Below are positions 23,761-33,168 of a stretch of DNA of 64,000 nucleotides, one piece after another. The notes beneath the pieces were generated by a model, which was given only the letters and a program-made list of their open reading frames with translations, searched no databases and had not been told where the DNA came from. This DNA is from CAYUWH01 sp964448615 (lineage in GTDB: Bacteria; Patescibacteriota; Gracilibacteria; Peribacterales; Peribacteraceae), in contig CAYUWH010000003.1 in NCBI GenBank assembly GCA_964448615.1, positions 1 to 64,000 on the forward strand, read 5' to 3'. The translations under genes and the position numbers were made by a program. How positions within the stretch are numbered: the first letter of the stretch is position 1; every line of letters begins with the position of its first letter.

Positions 23761-24873
23761 ATGCAAACCATTCTTCTCATTAGTCCGTACTGGAAAGAGC
23801 AGCATCGGTGGATGGTGAGCAGCGTAAAACTCGCAGAGCTGTGGCAACGATTGGGATACCGAGTTGTGGTCGCCTGTATGGGAAACGCGGGCATTGAAGA
23901 AGTTTCTCCGACACTCAAAATTTACCGTAAAAAAGATTGGTTTATCCCGGATCCCTGGAACTACGGGATCGCATTCGGCTTTACGGGTTTCGTGCGTCGC
24001 ATTATCCGGGAAGAAAAGCCTGATCTGATGATCTGCAATAAGGTGCTGTTCTGGACATCGCTGAGCGTGATTCTCTTGAGAATGACAGGCCGCAAAGTCT
24101 TGCTGCTGACAGATGCATTGGTCGGTATTACATGGTGGCCGCGCGGGAAAATTCCACAGATGTGCGCCGCGATCTATGCACGCACGCTCGGATGGCTGGT
24201 GTTGTTGTGTGCGCAGAGAGTTATCTTCTTTCATCCTCAGCCGGAGAACGTGTTGCGTTCGCTGGGCATCGCTGCGAAGTCGCAGGTAATTCCCACGGGT
24301 ATCGATCCCGCGCCATATCTTCTTGAGCGTCCCAATCATCATCCGCAAGTGACGGTGACCTATGTCGGACGATTGGAATCCGTCAAAGGCGTTGATGATT
24401 TCCTGGCCGCGCTTCATCCGCTCTTGCCGCACTATCCGTATCTCAAAGTGCAGGTTGTGGGATGGCATGCTGCAGGACATCCGTTATTGCACGGCTATGC
24501 AGGCATCGAATTCCTCGGTTTGCGCGAGGATATTCCCTCGATTCTGCGCGAAACGGATATCTTCGTCTTGCCAAGCCACAGCGAAGGATTGAGCAATGCC
24601 CTTATGGAAGCGATGTCGAGCGCGTGCGCGTGCATCGCGAGCGATACGGGCGGCAATGCCTTCCTCATTCAAAACGGTGTTTCCGGATTCCTCTTTCCGC
24701 CTGGTGATCGCGAAGCATTACGATCGCATGTTGAACGTTTGTTGAAAGATCCTTCCAAGATGAAGTCTCTCGGGGAAGCGGCGCGACGGAGAATCCAAAC
24801 CGAATTCAGTTGGGAAGTGGTCGGGCAAAAATATCGTCACCTGTTTCAAGAAGCATTCGCGCACGCAGCATGA
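23761..24873 (+). CDS. Glycosyltransferase family 4
   Basis: A 370-residue cytoplasmic GT-B retaining glycosyltransferase of the surface-glycan locus; donor and acceptor are unknown. The N-terminal acceptor domain begins MQTILLISPYWKEQHRW. The C-terminal donor domain has TYVGRLESVKGVDDFLAAL and the EX7E motif in SHSEGLSNALMEAMSS, then SDTGGNAFLI. It overlaps the next GT4 by four bases. It starts directly after a short-word repeat that probably replaces a normal spacer. Confidence 0.9.
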   Translation: MQTILLISPYWKEQHRWMVSSVKLAELWQRLGYRVVVACMGNAGIEEVSPTLKIYRKKDWFIPDPWNYGIAFGFTGFVRRIIREEKPDLMICNKVLFWTSLSVILLRMTGRKVLLLTDALVGITWWPRGKIPQMCAAIYARTLGWLVLLCAQRVIFFHPQPENVLRSLGIAAKSQVIPTGIDPAPYLLERPNHHPQVTVTYVGRLESVKGVDDFLAALHPLLPHYPYLKVQVVGWHAAGHPLLHGYAGIEFLGLREDIPSILRETDIFVLPSHSEGLSNALMEAMSSACACIASDTGGNAFLIQNGVSGFLFPPGDREALRSHVERLLKDPSKMKSLGEAARRRIQTEFSWEVVGQKYRHLFQEAFAHAA

Positions 24874-25937
24874 AGCCAACAGTGGTTGTGTTGTCGGCGT
24901 TTACAACTCCCTTCCGCAGCGGGGCGGAAGCATGCGCGGAGGAGGTGAGTGCATTCCTGCAGCATGACTATGACACCACGATCGTCACTGCGCGGTTGAG
25001 ACGCGGTCTTCCTGTTGAGGACCGTCTTGCAAGCGGCGTGCGCGTGGTGCGCGTGGGATTTGGATTCGGGTTTGATAAATGGCTGTTTCCGTTCCTGGGC
25101 GCGTTTGCGGTGCGTAGAATGAAGCCGATGATCGTGCACGCCGTCCTCGAATCATTCGCGGGCATGGCATTGGTGTTGTGTGCGCGTATCGCTCCGAGGA
25201 GTAAGCGCATGCTGACCTGTCAGAGCACGAATACTTCGTTGCTTCTCAAGCCGATGCATCGCTGCGCGGATGTGATTACGGCAATCAGTTCGCCGCTCGT
25301 CGCGCGTGCCGAGGAATTCGGGAGAATGGATGCATGTTTGATTCCGAATGGTGTTCATACAAAGGCGTTTCATGAAGCACGCAAACACATAAAGGCCGTA
25401 CCGGGGCGCATTCTGTTTGTCGGGCGCTTGGAGCCCATGAAAGGCGTGGACACGTTGTTGGGGGCGTTTGCTCTTCTCCAGGATAAAACATTGCATCTGC
25501 GCATTGTCGGTACGGGATCGCAATTTCCGATGTTGGAGCGTCTTGCCAAGAAATTGGGGACCGCCGATCGCGTGACGTTTGCGGGCAGGGTTCCTCCAGA
25601 GAAGATTGCGGAAGAATATGCCGCCGCGGAACTATTCTGTGCCTTGTCGCGCAGCGAAGCACTGGGCAATGTCTTCCTTGAAGCGCAGGCTGCCGGATGT
25701 GCAGTGGTCGGCACGGGCATCGGCGGAATTCCCGATGTGGTGAAGAACGGTGAGACGGGCTTGCTAGTCCGTTGTGACGATCCCGCGGGAGCTGCTGATG
25801 CAATCATGCGCATTCGTTCTGACAGCAAGCATACGGCGTACATGAGAGAAAAGGCGATGAAATTCGCGGAATCTTTCGAATGGTCCGCGATTGCGAAACG
25901 GTATGGCGAATTGTATGCGGGGTTACTGGGTTATTGA
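24870..25937 (+). CDS. Glycosyltransferase family 4
   Basis: A 355-residue GT4 enzyme. MKPTVVVLSAFTTPFRSGAE opens the acceptor domain; ILFVGRLEPMKGVDTLLGAF and SRSEALGNVFLEAQAAG (EX7E) mark the donor domain, then GGIPDVVKNGETGLLV. The open frame extends 60 bases upstream, but ATG at 24870 gives the ATGA overlap and the family N-terminus. It converges with the nucleotidyltransferase gene, overlapping by 7 bp. Confidence 0.9.
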   Translation: MKPTVVVLSAFTTPFRSGAEACAEEVSAFLQHDYDTTIVTARLRRGLPVEDRLASGVRVVRVGFGFGFDKWLFPFLGAFAVRRMKPMIVHAVLESFAGMALVLCARIAPRSKRMLTCQSTNTSLLLKPMHRCADVITAISSPLVARAEEFGRMDACLIPNGVHTKAFHEARKHIKAVPGRILFVGRLEPMKGVDTLLGAFALLQDKTLHLRIVGTGSQFPMLERLAKKLGTADRVTFAGRVPPEKIAEEYAAAELFCALSRSEALGNVFLEAQAAGCAVVGTGIGGIPDVVKNGETGLLVRCDDPAGAADAIMRIRSDSKHTAYMREKAMKFAESFEWSAIAKRYGELYAGLLGY

Positions 25938-26641
25938 ATTTTTTGTGCCCGTACCAATTCCGCAGCGCGGAACAATGATTCGAATGTTCCCGCATCGATC
26001 CATTCTTCCTGCAGCGTGGTCGCGGTGAGTTCGCCGCGGCGCAGATATTCCTTGCTGACATCGGTGATTTCTAGCTCGCCGCGCGCAGAGGGTTTCAGAT
26101 TTCTGATGATTTCGAAACACGTGTGGTCGTACAAATAACATCCGGTGACCGCGAGGTTGCTCTTGGGTTGCTTGGGTTTTTCTTCGATCGAGATCACTGC
26201 ATAATCCTTGACCTCCGCGATGCCGAAACGTTCAGGATCCTCCACCCCTTTCAGAAACACGTGTCCGCCTTTCGTGAATGATTGAATCGCGGGTGTCAGG
26301 TCATCAAAAAATACATTATCCCCGAGCATTGCGCAGACCGCTTCCCCATCGCAAAAATCTTCCGCGAGTCCGAGAGCCTGAGCGATGCCGCCCGGCTTCT
26401 CCTGCACCTTGAATGCAAACTCGCATCCGAACCGTGAGCCCGATCCCAAAAATGCGGCGATTTGATCGACATGTTCGGTACCCGTAACCACGGCTACTTC
26501 CTGAATCCCAGCCTTCAGCAACACCGAAAGCGGATACAAAATCAAAGGCTTGTCGTAGACCGGCAAAAGACTCTTATTCGTCACCTCGGTTAAGGGACGC
26601 AGCCGGCTGCCGGTTCCGCCGCAGATGAGGACACCTTTCAT
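25931..26641 (-). CDS. rfbA: Sugar-1-phosphate nucleotidyltransferase (RmlA-like, short form)
   Basis: A 236-residue enzyme that joins dTTP or a similar NTP to a sugar-1-phosphate. GGTGSRLRPLTEVTNKSLLP is the nucleotide-binding signature, KPLILYPLS and LGDNVFFDD (metal-binding Asp) follow, and VEDPERFGIAEV is typical of RmlA. It is shorter than classical RmlA (about 290 residues) at the C-terminus. MKGVLICGG at 26641 is the family start; an ATG at 26665 is also open. It is divergent from rfbB, and the pair would make dTDP-4-keto-6-deoxyglucose. Confidence 0.85.
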   Translation of the reverse strand: MKGVLICGGTGSRLRPLTEVTNKSLLPVYDKPLILYPLSVLLKAGIQEVAVVTGTEHVDQIAAFLGSGSRFGCEFAFKVQEKPGGIAQALGLAEDFCDGEAVCAMLGDNVFFDDLTPAIQSFTKGGHVFLKGVEDPERFGIAEVKDYAVISIEEKPKQPKSNLAVTGCYLYDHTCFEIIRNLKPSARGELEITDVSKEYLRRGELTATTLQEEWIDAGTFESLFRAAELVRAQKIQ

Positions 26642-26690
26642 ACCTTTTACCTTATCGAAGTTCATGGTTTTTTGCTACTATTCACAGGCT

Positions 26691-27632
26691 ATGAATCTCC
26701 TCGTTACGGGCGGTGCCGGCTTCATCGGTTCGCACTTCGTTCTCAATCATTGCGCCAAGTTTCCGGACGATACCGTCATCGTCTTGGACAAGCTGACGTA
26801 TGCCGGAAAAAAAGAGTTTTTGAACCCGGTCATTCAGCGCATTCGTTTCATAGAGGGGGACATCGTCGATGCGCCGTTGGTGGCGGAAATGATCAAGCGC
26901 TACGGCATCGAGACGATCGTGAACTTCGCGGCGGAGACGCACGTCGATCGTAGCATCGGAAACGCGACGCCGTTTCTGTATTCCAACGTGCTGGGCGTGC
27001 AGAGCTTGATCGAGGTGACGAGAGCGCATCCGGAGCTGTTGTTGTTCCATATTTCAACAGATGAAGTGTATGGAGATTTGAAAGATGAAGATGCTCCGAA
27101 GAAAGAAATCGACACGCTCCGTCCGAGCTCCCCCTACGCCGCCAGCAAGGCCGCTGCGGAAATGTTGCTCTTAGCCGCGGCGAGAACGTACGGCATGCGC
27201 ATGCGCATCTCGCGGTGTTCCAATAACTACGGACCGCACCAAGCCGATGAAAAATTTATCCCGACCGTGATCCGCTCGGTGCTTGAAGGCAAAAAAATTC
27301 CGCTCTACGGCAAGGGGGAAAATCGCCGCGACTGGCTCTATGTTCTTGATCACTGCGATGCGATCGAAGCGATCATTCAGCGAGGGGAGGACGGGGAAAT
27401 CTACAACATTACCGCCGATGACGAGCGCCGGAACATCGATGTCGCAAAGGCGATTCTGAAGATCCTTGGCAAAGGAGAGGAGTTGATTTCCTTCGTGCCC
27501 GATCGCCCCGGGCATGACTGGCGCTATGCGATCGATGCCTCTAAGCTCGCCGCTCTCGACTGGAAGCCAAGCGTCGGTTTCGAAGAAGGCATGAAACGAA
27601 CGGTCGAATGGTACCGGCGGAAATCCGCATAA
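26691..27632 (+). CDS. rfbB: dTDP-glucose 4,6-dehydratase
   Basis: A 313-residue short-chain dehydrogenase-fold enzyme making dTDP-4-keto-6-deoxyglucose. NLLVTGGAGFIGSHFV binds NAD; HISTDEVYGDL carries the catalytic Thr-Asp-Glu; SPYAASKAAAE has YxxxK; SRCSNNYGPHQADEKFIPT and NRRDWLYVLDHCDA are RmlB signatures. ATG at 26691 follows an AGG and is the family start; the longer open frame is rejected because it overlaps the divergent gene. Confidence 0.93.
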   Translation: MNLLVTGGAGFIGSHFVLNHCAKFPDDTVIVLDKLTYAGKKEFLNPVIQRIRFIEGDIVDAPLVAEMIKRYGIETIVNFAAETHVDRSIGNATPFLYSNVLGVQSLIEVTRAHPELLLFHISTDEVYGDLKDEDAPKKEIDTLRPSSPYAASKAAAEMLLLAAARTYGMRMRISRCSNNYGPHQADEKFIPTVIRSVLEGKKIPLYGKGENRRDWLYVLDHCDAIEAIIQRGEDGEIYNITADDERRNIDVAKAILKILGKGEELISFVPDRPGHDWRYAIDASKLAALDWKPSVGFEEGMKRTVEWYRRKSA

Positions 27633-27645
27633 CTGTTCTTCCTCC

Positions 27646-28734
27646 ATGCGTATCGTCCTTGCCACCGGCATTTTTCCGCCCGATATCGGCGGGCCTGCGA
27701 CATACGTGTCCAACCTGGCGCGGGAGCTTTCCAAAAAAGGTCTGCACGTGACCATTGTCACGTACGGCCAGGAAGCCGGAACCGAAACGTTGATGGGGGA
27801 GACGAAGCTGATACGCGTCGGCAAGCAGGGCGGGCCACTGCTGCGATGGAATCGGTATGCACAGGTCTTGCGAGAAGTCGGGAGTGAGGCCGATATCATC
27901 TATGCATTTTCGTCCGTCAGCTGCGGCGTGCCGTTGGTACTGGCGCGCTTGAAGCAGCCTCGAAAAGTGTTGCGTCTCGGCGGGGATTTTCTCTGGGAGC
28001 GTTACACGGACGGAGGCGGCGAGTTAGGCTTGCGCAAATGGTACGAGGGCGGCGCGAAGCTTCGCAACTCGATGAATGGCCTTCTTCGTACATTCGATCA
28101 TATTATCTTTTCCACTGAGTTTCAGGAGCGTTTATACGAACAGTTCTACGTGAGACTTCCGATCCATTCCGTTATCGAAAACGCATTGCCGTCCGGTGAT
28201 CCGCGGTTGCACAACGTGCACTACCCGTTTCGTCTGTTGTTTCTTGGACGGTTTGTGGGCTTCAAAAACCTGGGGTCTCTGTTGGAGGCGGTCAAGGAAT
28301 TGCCCGATGTCACGCTCTCGCTGATCGGCGATGGTCCGCTCAAACAGTTCCTTGCCGATCGCGTGCAGGAGTTACAGATTGCCGACCGCGTGACGTTCCG
28401 TAGCCCCTTACACGGAGAAGAGAAGCAGGCGGCACTGCAAGAACATGATCTGCTCGTGCTGCCATCTCACACCGAAATCAGTCCGAATGCCGCACTCGAA
28501 GCGCGGGCCGCGGGCTTGCCCGTGTTGCTGACGGAGGAGACCGGATTGAGCCATTCCCTGATGGAAGGCATCACGGTGCGTACACTCAAAACTCCGCGCG
28601 ACATTACGCAGGCGATAGAAGAAGTAAAAGAGCAGTATCCGATTTTTGCCGACAAAGCCGCGATGCCGCTTCCGCAGCGTGGATGGAGCGAAGTGTGCGA
28701 TGAACATATTTCCCTGTTCCGGAGTCTCCTATGA
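27646..28734 (+). CDS. Glycosyltransferase family 4
   Basis: A 362-residue GT4 enzyme. RIVLATGIFPPDIGGPATYV opens the acceptor domain with the glycine-rich loop; LLFLGRFVGFKNLGSLLEAV and SHTEISPNAALEARAAG (EX7E) mark the donor site. First of four genes joined by ATGA overlaps (27646-31683), so translation is probably coupled. Confidence 0.9.
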   Translation: MRIVLATGIFPPDIGGPATYVSNLARELSKKGLHVTIVTYGQEAGTETLMGETKLIRVGKQGGPLLRWNRYAQVLREVGSEADIIYAFSSVSCGVPLVLARLKQPRKVLRLGGDFLWERYTDGGGELGLRKWYEGGAKLRNSMNGLLRTFDHIIFSTEFQERLYEQFYVRLPIHSVIENALPSGDPRLHNVHYPFRLLFLGRFVGFKNLGSLLEAVKELPDVTLSLIGDGPLKQFLADRVQELQIADRVTFRSPLHGEEKQAALQEHDLLVLPSHTEISPNAALEARAAGLPVLLTEETGLSHSLMEGITVRTLKTPRDITQAIEEVKEQYPIFADKAAMPLPQRGWSEVCDEHISLFRSLL

Positions 28735-29825
28735 ACTTGCTTATGATCAGCGGCGATCGTTCCTTGCTCCAGGGAAAGCAGGGCGCGTTTTGGTATACGC
28801 TGCAGGAATTATCGAAACACTGGGGACGGATCGATATTCTCTGCCCGCATGCAGAGCAGTCGTCTTTGGTGTTGTTTGGGAATGTCTATCTGCATGCATC
28901 ACCGTGGGGGTTGCTGCAGCAGCCAAAATGGATTTTCCAAAAGGGAAAAGAACTGATCGCGCTGCACAGGCATTCTGTCATGACGGTTCATGAATATCCG
29001 CCGTTCTATAATGGGATTGGGGCGAAGCAGTTACATGTGGCAACCGGCATTCCCTATGCGCTGGAGATCCATCATGTCGTCGGACATCCGCGTGCGGCAT
29101 CGATGCTCGAGTGGATCGGGAAAGTGCTCTCGTGGATCTATCTGCGATTCGATACGAAGGCTGCCAAAGGCGTCCGCACCGTGAGCAAAGGCACTGCGAC
29201 AACGCTGATGCGCTGGGGCATTGAGAAACAGAAAATCTCAGTGGTTCCGTCCTTTTATCTCGATCGCGCATTGCTCGCCGGTTCTGACGATATCCCAAAG
29301 CCGTACGATGCCGTGTTCTGTGGACGACTTGTGGCGAATAAAGGTTTGCTGGAAACCATTCGTGCCATTCATGTCTTGGAACAGGCAAATTTGCTTATTA
29401 TCGGAGACGGTCCGCTGCGTAATAAAGCCGAAGTGCTGGTGAAAGAATTGAAGATTGCGCATCGCATAGAATTCCGCGGCTGGCTGGGCACGCAGGAGGA
29501 AGTGGTGAAAGCGCTGAGATCCGGGAAAGTCTTCATCATGAATTCCAAGAGTGAAGGCGGTCCGCGCGTTGCGCTGGAAGCGATGGCGTGCGGCCTGCCC
29601 GTGATCGCGACCAAGGTCGGCGTCATGCCGGACGTGATCGAAGATGGCATCAATGGTGTTTTCACCGATGGCACGCCGAGAGATCTTGCGGAAAAACTCT
29701 CGCAGCTGCTCGCGGATCCCGATCGACGCAGTCGTATTGGCATGGCTGCTCGCGGTATTCTCGATCGCTTTGAGCGCCAACATTTGATTGCCGCGTATGC
29801 TCGTTACCTTCAATCGCTCGTATGA
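28731..29825 (+). CDS. Glycosyltransferase family 4
   Basis: A 364-residue GT4 enzyme, second of the coupled set. LMISGDRSLLQGKQGAFWYT at the start, VHEYPPFYNGIG in the acceptor half, AVFCGRLVANKGLLETI and KSEGGPRVALEAMACG (EX7E) in the donor half, followed by GVMPDVIEDGINGVF. The substrate is unknown. It overlaps both neighbours by four bases. Confidence 0.9.
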   Translation: MNLLMISGDRSLLQGKQGAFWYTLQELSKHWGRIDILCPHAEQSSLVLFGNVYLHASPWGLLQQPKWIFQKGKELIALHRHSVMTVHEYPPFYNGIGAKQLHVATGIPYALEIHHVVGHPRAASMLEWIGKVLSWIYLRFDTKAAKGVRTVSKGTATTLMRWGIEKQKISVVPSFYLDRALLAGSDDIPKPYDAVFCGRLVANKGLLETIRAIHVLEQANLLIIGDGPLRNKAEVLVKELKIAHRIEFRGWLGTQEEVVKALRSGKVFIMNSKSEGGPRVALEAMACGLPVIATKVGVMPDVIEDGINGVFTDGTPRDLAEKLSQLLADPDRRSRIGMAARGILDRFERQHLIAAYARYLQSLV

Positions 29826-30844
29826 AGCTGCTCTTCATTACGCAGAAATTGCATGGGCAGGATGCATTCGGCGCACTCTGGATTCAGGCTCTGCGTGACC
29901 GTGGGTACGATGTGACGGTGATTTGCTTGGAATGGAATGAAGAAGGGATGAAGACGGCGCTCAGCTTCACTCGTGAAGTTTCAAAATTTGAAGTGCATTC
30001 ATTGGGAAAAGAACATGGTCATGGAAAAATCTGGCAGATTCTGAGGTTTTGGTGGCTCATCGCGACACTGAAATATGATCGTGTCTTCATTCATATGACG
30101 CCCGTCTGGGGATTGATCGGTGCATGGAGATGGGTATGGGGCATGCCGGTCTATCTTTGGTACACGCATTACAAAATGCAGCCGGGGCTCTGGATGCTCG
30201 GGTTGTACGCGAAGCGTCTCTTCTGTGCGACGCCACAGAGCCTTCCGCAGTATCAGAAATCTCCGAAAAAGGTGGTGGTCGGGCACGGAATTGATTTAGT
30301 GTATTGGGGTAAATGCGAAAATATTTGCAAGGATCCTAAGCGTTTACTTGCGGTGCATCGTCTGTCTCGTTCGAAGCGCCTGGAGCTCGTTTTGCATGCG
30401 ATGGCGTTGCTTCCGGACTATTCGCTGGATATTTACGGCATTGAAGCGGAGAAAGACTATGCAGAAGAAATGAAGAAGCTAACACAGGAGCTTGGTCTTT
30501 CTGATCGTGTGAGATTCCATGGCTCCATCCTGATGGAAGAGCTTTGTGAGATCTACGCTGCTCATCGTCTGATTCTCAATATGGCCTCCGAAACAATCGA
30601 CAAGACTATGCTCGAAGCGATGACCTGTGGTTGTTATCCCGTCACGACCAAAGCAAATGCGATAGCCATCGGTATTCCCGAAGCGCCACAGGAAGATTCG
30701 CCGGAGGCCATTGCCGCATTCGTGCAGCGTTATGCCAATCATGCACCACTCTCTCCAGATGCGATGTACAACGTCGTGAAAGAGAGACACAGCTTGAGTG
30801 CTCTTGTTGAAAAGATGGATTTCTTCATGCATTCCGGATCATGA
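29822..30844 (+). CDS. Glycosyltransferase family 4
   Basis: A 340-residue GT4-like enzyme, third of the coupled set. MKLLFITQKLHGQDAFGALW at the start; LLAVHRLSRSKRLELVLHAM and ASETIDKTMLEAMTCG (EX7E) in the donor domain. The N-terminal domain is shorter and less typical than in its neighbours, so the assignment rests on the C-terminal half. Confidence 0.82.
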   Translation: MKLLFITQKLHGQDAFGALWIQALRDRGYDVTVICLEWNEEGMKTALSFTREVSKFEVHSLGKEHGHGKIWQILRFWWLIATLKYDRVFIHMTPVWGLIGAWRWVWGMPVYLWYTHYKMQPGLWMLGLYAKRLFCATPQSLPQYQKSPKKVVVGHGIDLVYWGKCENICKDPKRLLAVHRLSRSKRLELVLHAMALLPDYSLDIYGIEAEKDYAEEMKKLTQELGLSDRVRFHGSILMEELCEIYAAHRLILNMASETIDKTMLEAMTCGCYPVTTKANAIAIGIPEAPQEDSPEAIAAFVQRYANHAPLSPDAMYNVVKERHSLSALVEKMDFFMHSGS

Positions 30845-31683
30845 CCAAAACCATTCCCTGCACCGTGCAAATCCTCACGCGCAATAGCGCGAAGAATCTT
30901 GAGCGATGCCTGAAGATGCTTGCGCCATTCGGGGAAGTAATCATCCACGATGGCAATTCCACGGATGGCACGCGGGAGATCGCGAAGACGTTTCCGAACG
31001 TGCGCCTGATGGATCAGAATCCTTCATTGCTGACACCGGAAGGCCGCATCAAAAATTTCTCGGCGATGCGCAACGAGAGCATTTTTGGAGCCAAATATGA
31101 TTGGATCTTCATCATCGATGCCGATGAAGAAATTCCCCAATGCCTGATCGATGAAGTGGGGGAAGTGGTAAACAGAGGCATACCCGAAGTGTACGAAGTC
31201 TTCCGTCGTTTCTACGTGAACGGCGAAGCGATCATGTTTTGTTCCGGGTATCCTGCGCCGCACATCCGCCTGTTTCATCGCTCCTGCACCACGATCGGCT
31301 ATGCGAAAGCCGTGCATGAACGTCTCATGCTTCAGGATGGCGTACAGGTGAAGATGTTAAGGACCGAGCTCCCAGTTCCGTTCCTTCCTGCCAAAGAATT
31401 GAAACCGAAATACGACCGCTACGTGGCGATGGAGGTGAAGCGGGTCGGCGTCATGCCGATGGGGAAGTGGTTCCGCTGGGTGTTTCTTCGTAATATCAAA
31501 ACCTGTATAGGCATTACGGTCCGTGTGTTGCAGCATCGTCTCAGTCTCAAACGCGGCAAACGCATGCCGCTTGTGTACGAATGGCAAGGGATCGAACATT
31601 CATTGCGCACGCTAGTTCGTACTTTTCCTCCGTTGGCGAAGCGGGAACTGGAACGAGACAAGGTTAAGAATGCAGCCGCATGA
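30841..31683 (+). CDS. Glycosyltransferase family 2
   Basis: A 280-residue GT2 enzyme, last of the coupled set. CTVQILTRNSAKNLERCLKM, EVIIHDGNSTDGT, and DWIFIIDADEEIP with the DxD motif give the GT-A nucleotide site. It resembles WaaE/KdtX-like transferases that modify core sugars; this is family resemblance only. Its 3' end overlaps the convergent HAD gene by 20 bp. Confidence 0.88.
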   Translation: MTKTIPCTVQILTRNSAKNLERCLKMLAPFGEVIIHDGNSTDGTREIAKTFPNVRLMDQNPSLLTPEGRIKNFSAMRNESIFGAKYDWIFIIDADEEIPQCLIDEVGEVVNRGIPEVYEVFRRFYVNGEAIMFCSGYPAPHIRLFHRSCTTIGYAKAVHERLMLQDGVQVKMLRTELPVPFLPAKELKPKYDRYVAMEVKRVGVMPMGKWFRWVFLRNIKTCIGITVRVLQHRLSLKRGKRMPLVYEWQGIEHSLRTLVRTFPPLAKRELERDKVKNAAA

Positions 31684-32293
31684 CATTTGGGAAATCGGCG
31701 ACTGAAGCGATCAAATGATCCGGGGAAAGTTCCTCCAGTAATGCACGTGTCCGGATGCCGCTCAGCACACCGCAGGTGATGAGACCCAATTGCTTTCCTG
31801 CAAGAATATCGGCTTCCGTATCGCCGATGATCCAGTCACCGATTTCAGCATGCGGTTTCATCAATGCTGCTTTTGTTTCCCAGTGAAGGGTATGCGACGG
31901 CGAGGAAAGAACATGTGTGAAGTACGAATCAATCTCTAATGCGCGCAGTTGCTCCGCCAGAACGTCAGGGTGTTTGCGCAGTGTGACGATGATCAGGGGA
32001 TACAACGAGGAGAGTTTTTTGAGCAGATCTTTCACGCCGGGTAGCAGTGTATCGGCTGCGACGAAGTCGGCTTCTTCCAGCGTGGGATGGCGCAGTGTTT
32101 CGTAACGATCGGCGTCGACTGAAGGATAATGGCGTGCGAGGATTTCCTTTTCCGGCGTTTTATTTTGTTTCAATTCCCAATATTCCTCTTTCGTTAAAAT
32201 AGGCTTCACCGATTCCAGGCCGGCGAGATGTGAGCGAAAATATCGTTCACGTACATCGAGAAGGGTGCCGTCTACATCGAAGAAGATGGTCAT
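31664..32293 (-). CDS. HAD-superfamily phosphatase
   Basis: A 209-residue HAD hydrolase. MTIFFDVDGTLLDV is motif I with the Asp nucleophile; LIIVTLRKHPDVLA contains motif II; KAALMKPHAEIGDWIIGDTE with EADIL is motif III/IV. A sugar-phosphate phosphatase is plausible from context. The start at 32293 overlaps the upstream epimerase stop by four bases. It is the last gene of a five-gene leftward operon (36445 to 31664). Confidence 0.87.
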   Translation of the reverse strand: MTIFFDVDGTLLDVRERYFRSHLAGLESVKPILTKEEYWELKQNKTPEKEILARHYPSVDADRYETLRHPTLEEADFVAADTLLPGVKDLLKKLSSLYPLIIVTLRKHPDVLAEQLRALEIDSYFTHVLSSPSHTLHWETKAALMKPHAEIGDWIIGDTEADILAGKQLGLITCGVLSGIRTRALLEELSPDHLIASVADFPNVMRLHS

Positions 32294-33168
32294 AGGGAAT
32301 CCGTTCGTAGCGAATGATAGGTGATGCGCAGCCCGTCTTCGAGAGAGGTCGTGGGTTCCCAATGCAGGAGTTCGCGCATGCGGGATATGTCGAAGACGAA
32401 GTCGATTTTCGGTTTTGTGCGATCCTTCATAATGATGTCTTGCGTGGATCCAGAGATTTCTCTGAGCAAGGAAAATACCTTTCCGATCAGCACGCTCTTG
32501 CCCGATGCAATATCGATGATGCCCTCGGCTCGTTGTTCCACGGCTTTCACGATCGCTTCGGTCGCATCATCTCTGTACACGTAATCCCGCTTGTCGCTCC
32601 CGTCACCCATCAAGGTCATCGGCCGCTTCGCGAGCAGATCGTGGATCACCATCGGAATGAGTTTGAGGGGAGGATCCCCCGGACCGTAGAGCTGGGTGAA
32701 GCGAAGAATAGACCAGGGGATTCCGTGTGCATCACAGTGGGATTGGACCAATGCCTCTGCTTCCACTTTCGCTTTTGCGTAAGCCGTCAGCGGGCGCAAC
32801 GGGCACGATTCCGTGATCGGGGATTGTTCCGGGATGCCGTATACGTCGAGCGTGCTTGCAAAAAGAACATATCGCGTCACAGGACCGAGACTCTGAAGCA
32901 AGTGTTTGGTTGCATCCACATTCGCGCGTCGCATAGCGTCTTCTGTTTGCGAGGCGGGATCTTTCCCTGGAATGGCGGCGGCAAGATGGATGACTACTTC
33001 TGTCTCTTGGAGTAACGAAGTGAGCTTCGGAATGGAATCTTTCTCGCTTAAATCGATGGCATGTTCGCCATGTCGGGAAATACCGATCACGTCATTGCCC
33101 TGTTCCTTCAAGAGTGGCACGAGCGCTGCGCCGAGGAATCCGGTGCTTCCGGTGACGGCAATCTTCAT
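32290..33168 (-). CDS. NAD-dependent sugar epimerase/dehydratase
   Basis: A 292-residue extended SDR protein. KIAVTGSTGFLGAALVPLL binds NAD(P), VVIHLAAAIPG follows strand 4, and the catalytic YxxxK is YAKAK in LTAYAKAKVEAEALV. YVLFASTLDVYG supplies the Ser/Thr. It probably acts on an NDP-sugar. It overlaps both operon neighbours by four bases. Confidence 0.88.
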   Translation of the reverse strand: MKIAVTGSTGFLGAALVPLLKEQGNDVIGISRHGEHAIDLSEKDSIPKLTSLLQETEVVIHLAAAIPGKDPASQTEDAMRRANVDATKHLLQSLGPVTRYVLFASTLDVYGIPEQSPITESCPLRPLTAYAKAKVEAEALVQSHCDAHGIPWSILRFTQLYGPGDPPLKLIPMVIHDLLAKRPMTLMGDGSDKRDYVYRDDATEAIVKAVEQRAEGIIDIASGKSVLIGKVFSLLREISGSTQDIIMKDRTKPKIDFVFDISRMRELLHWEPTTSLEDGLRITYHSLRTDSL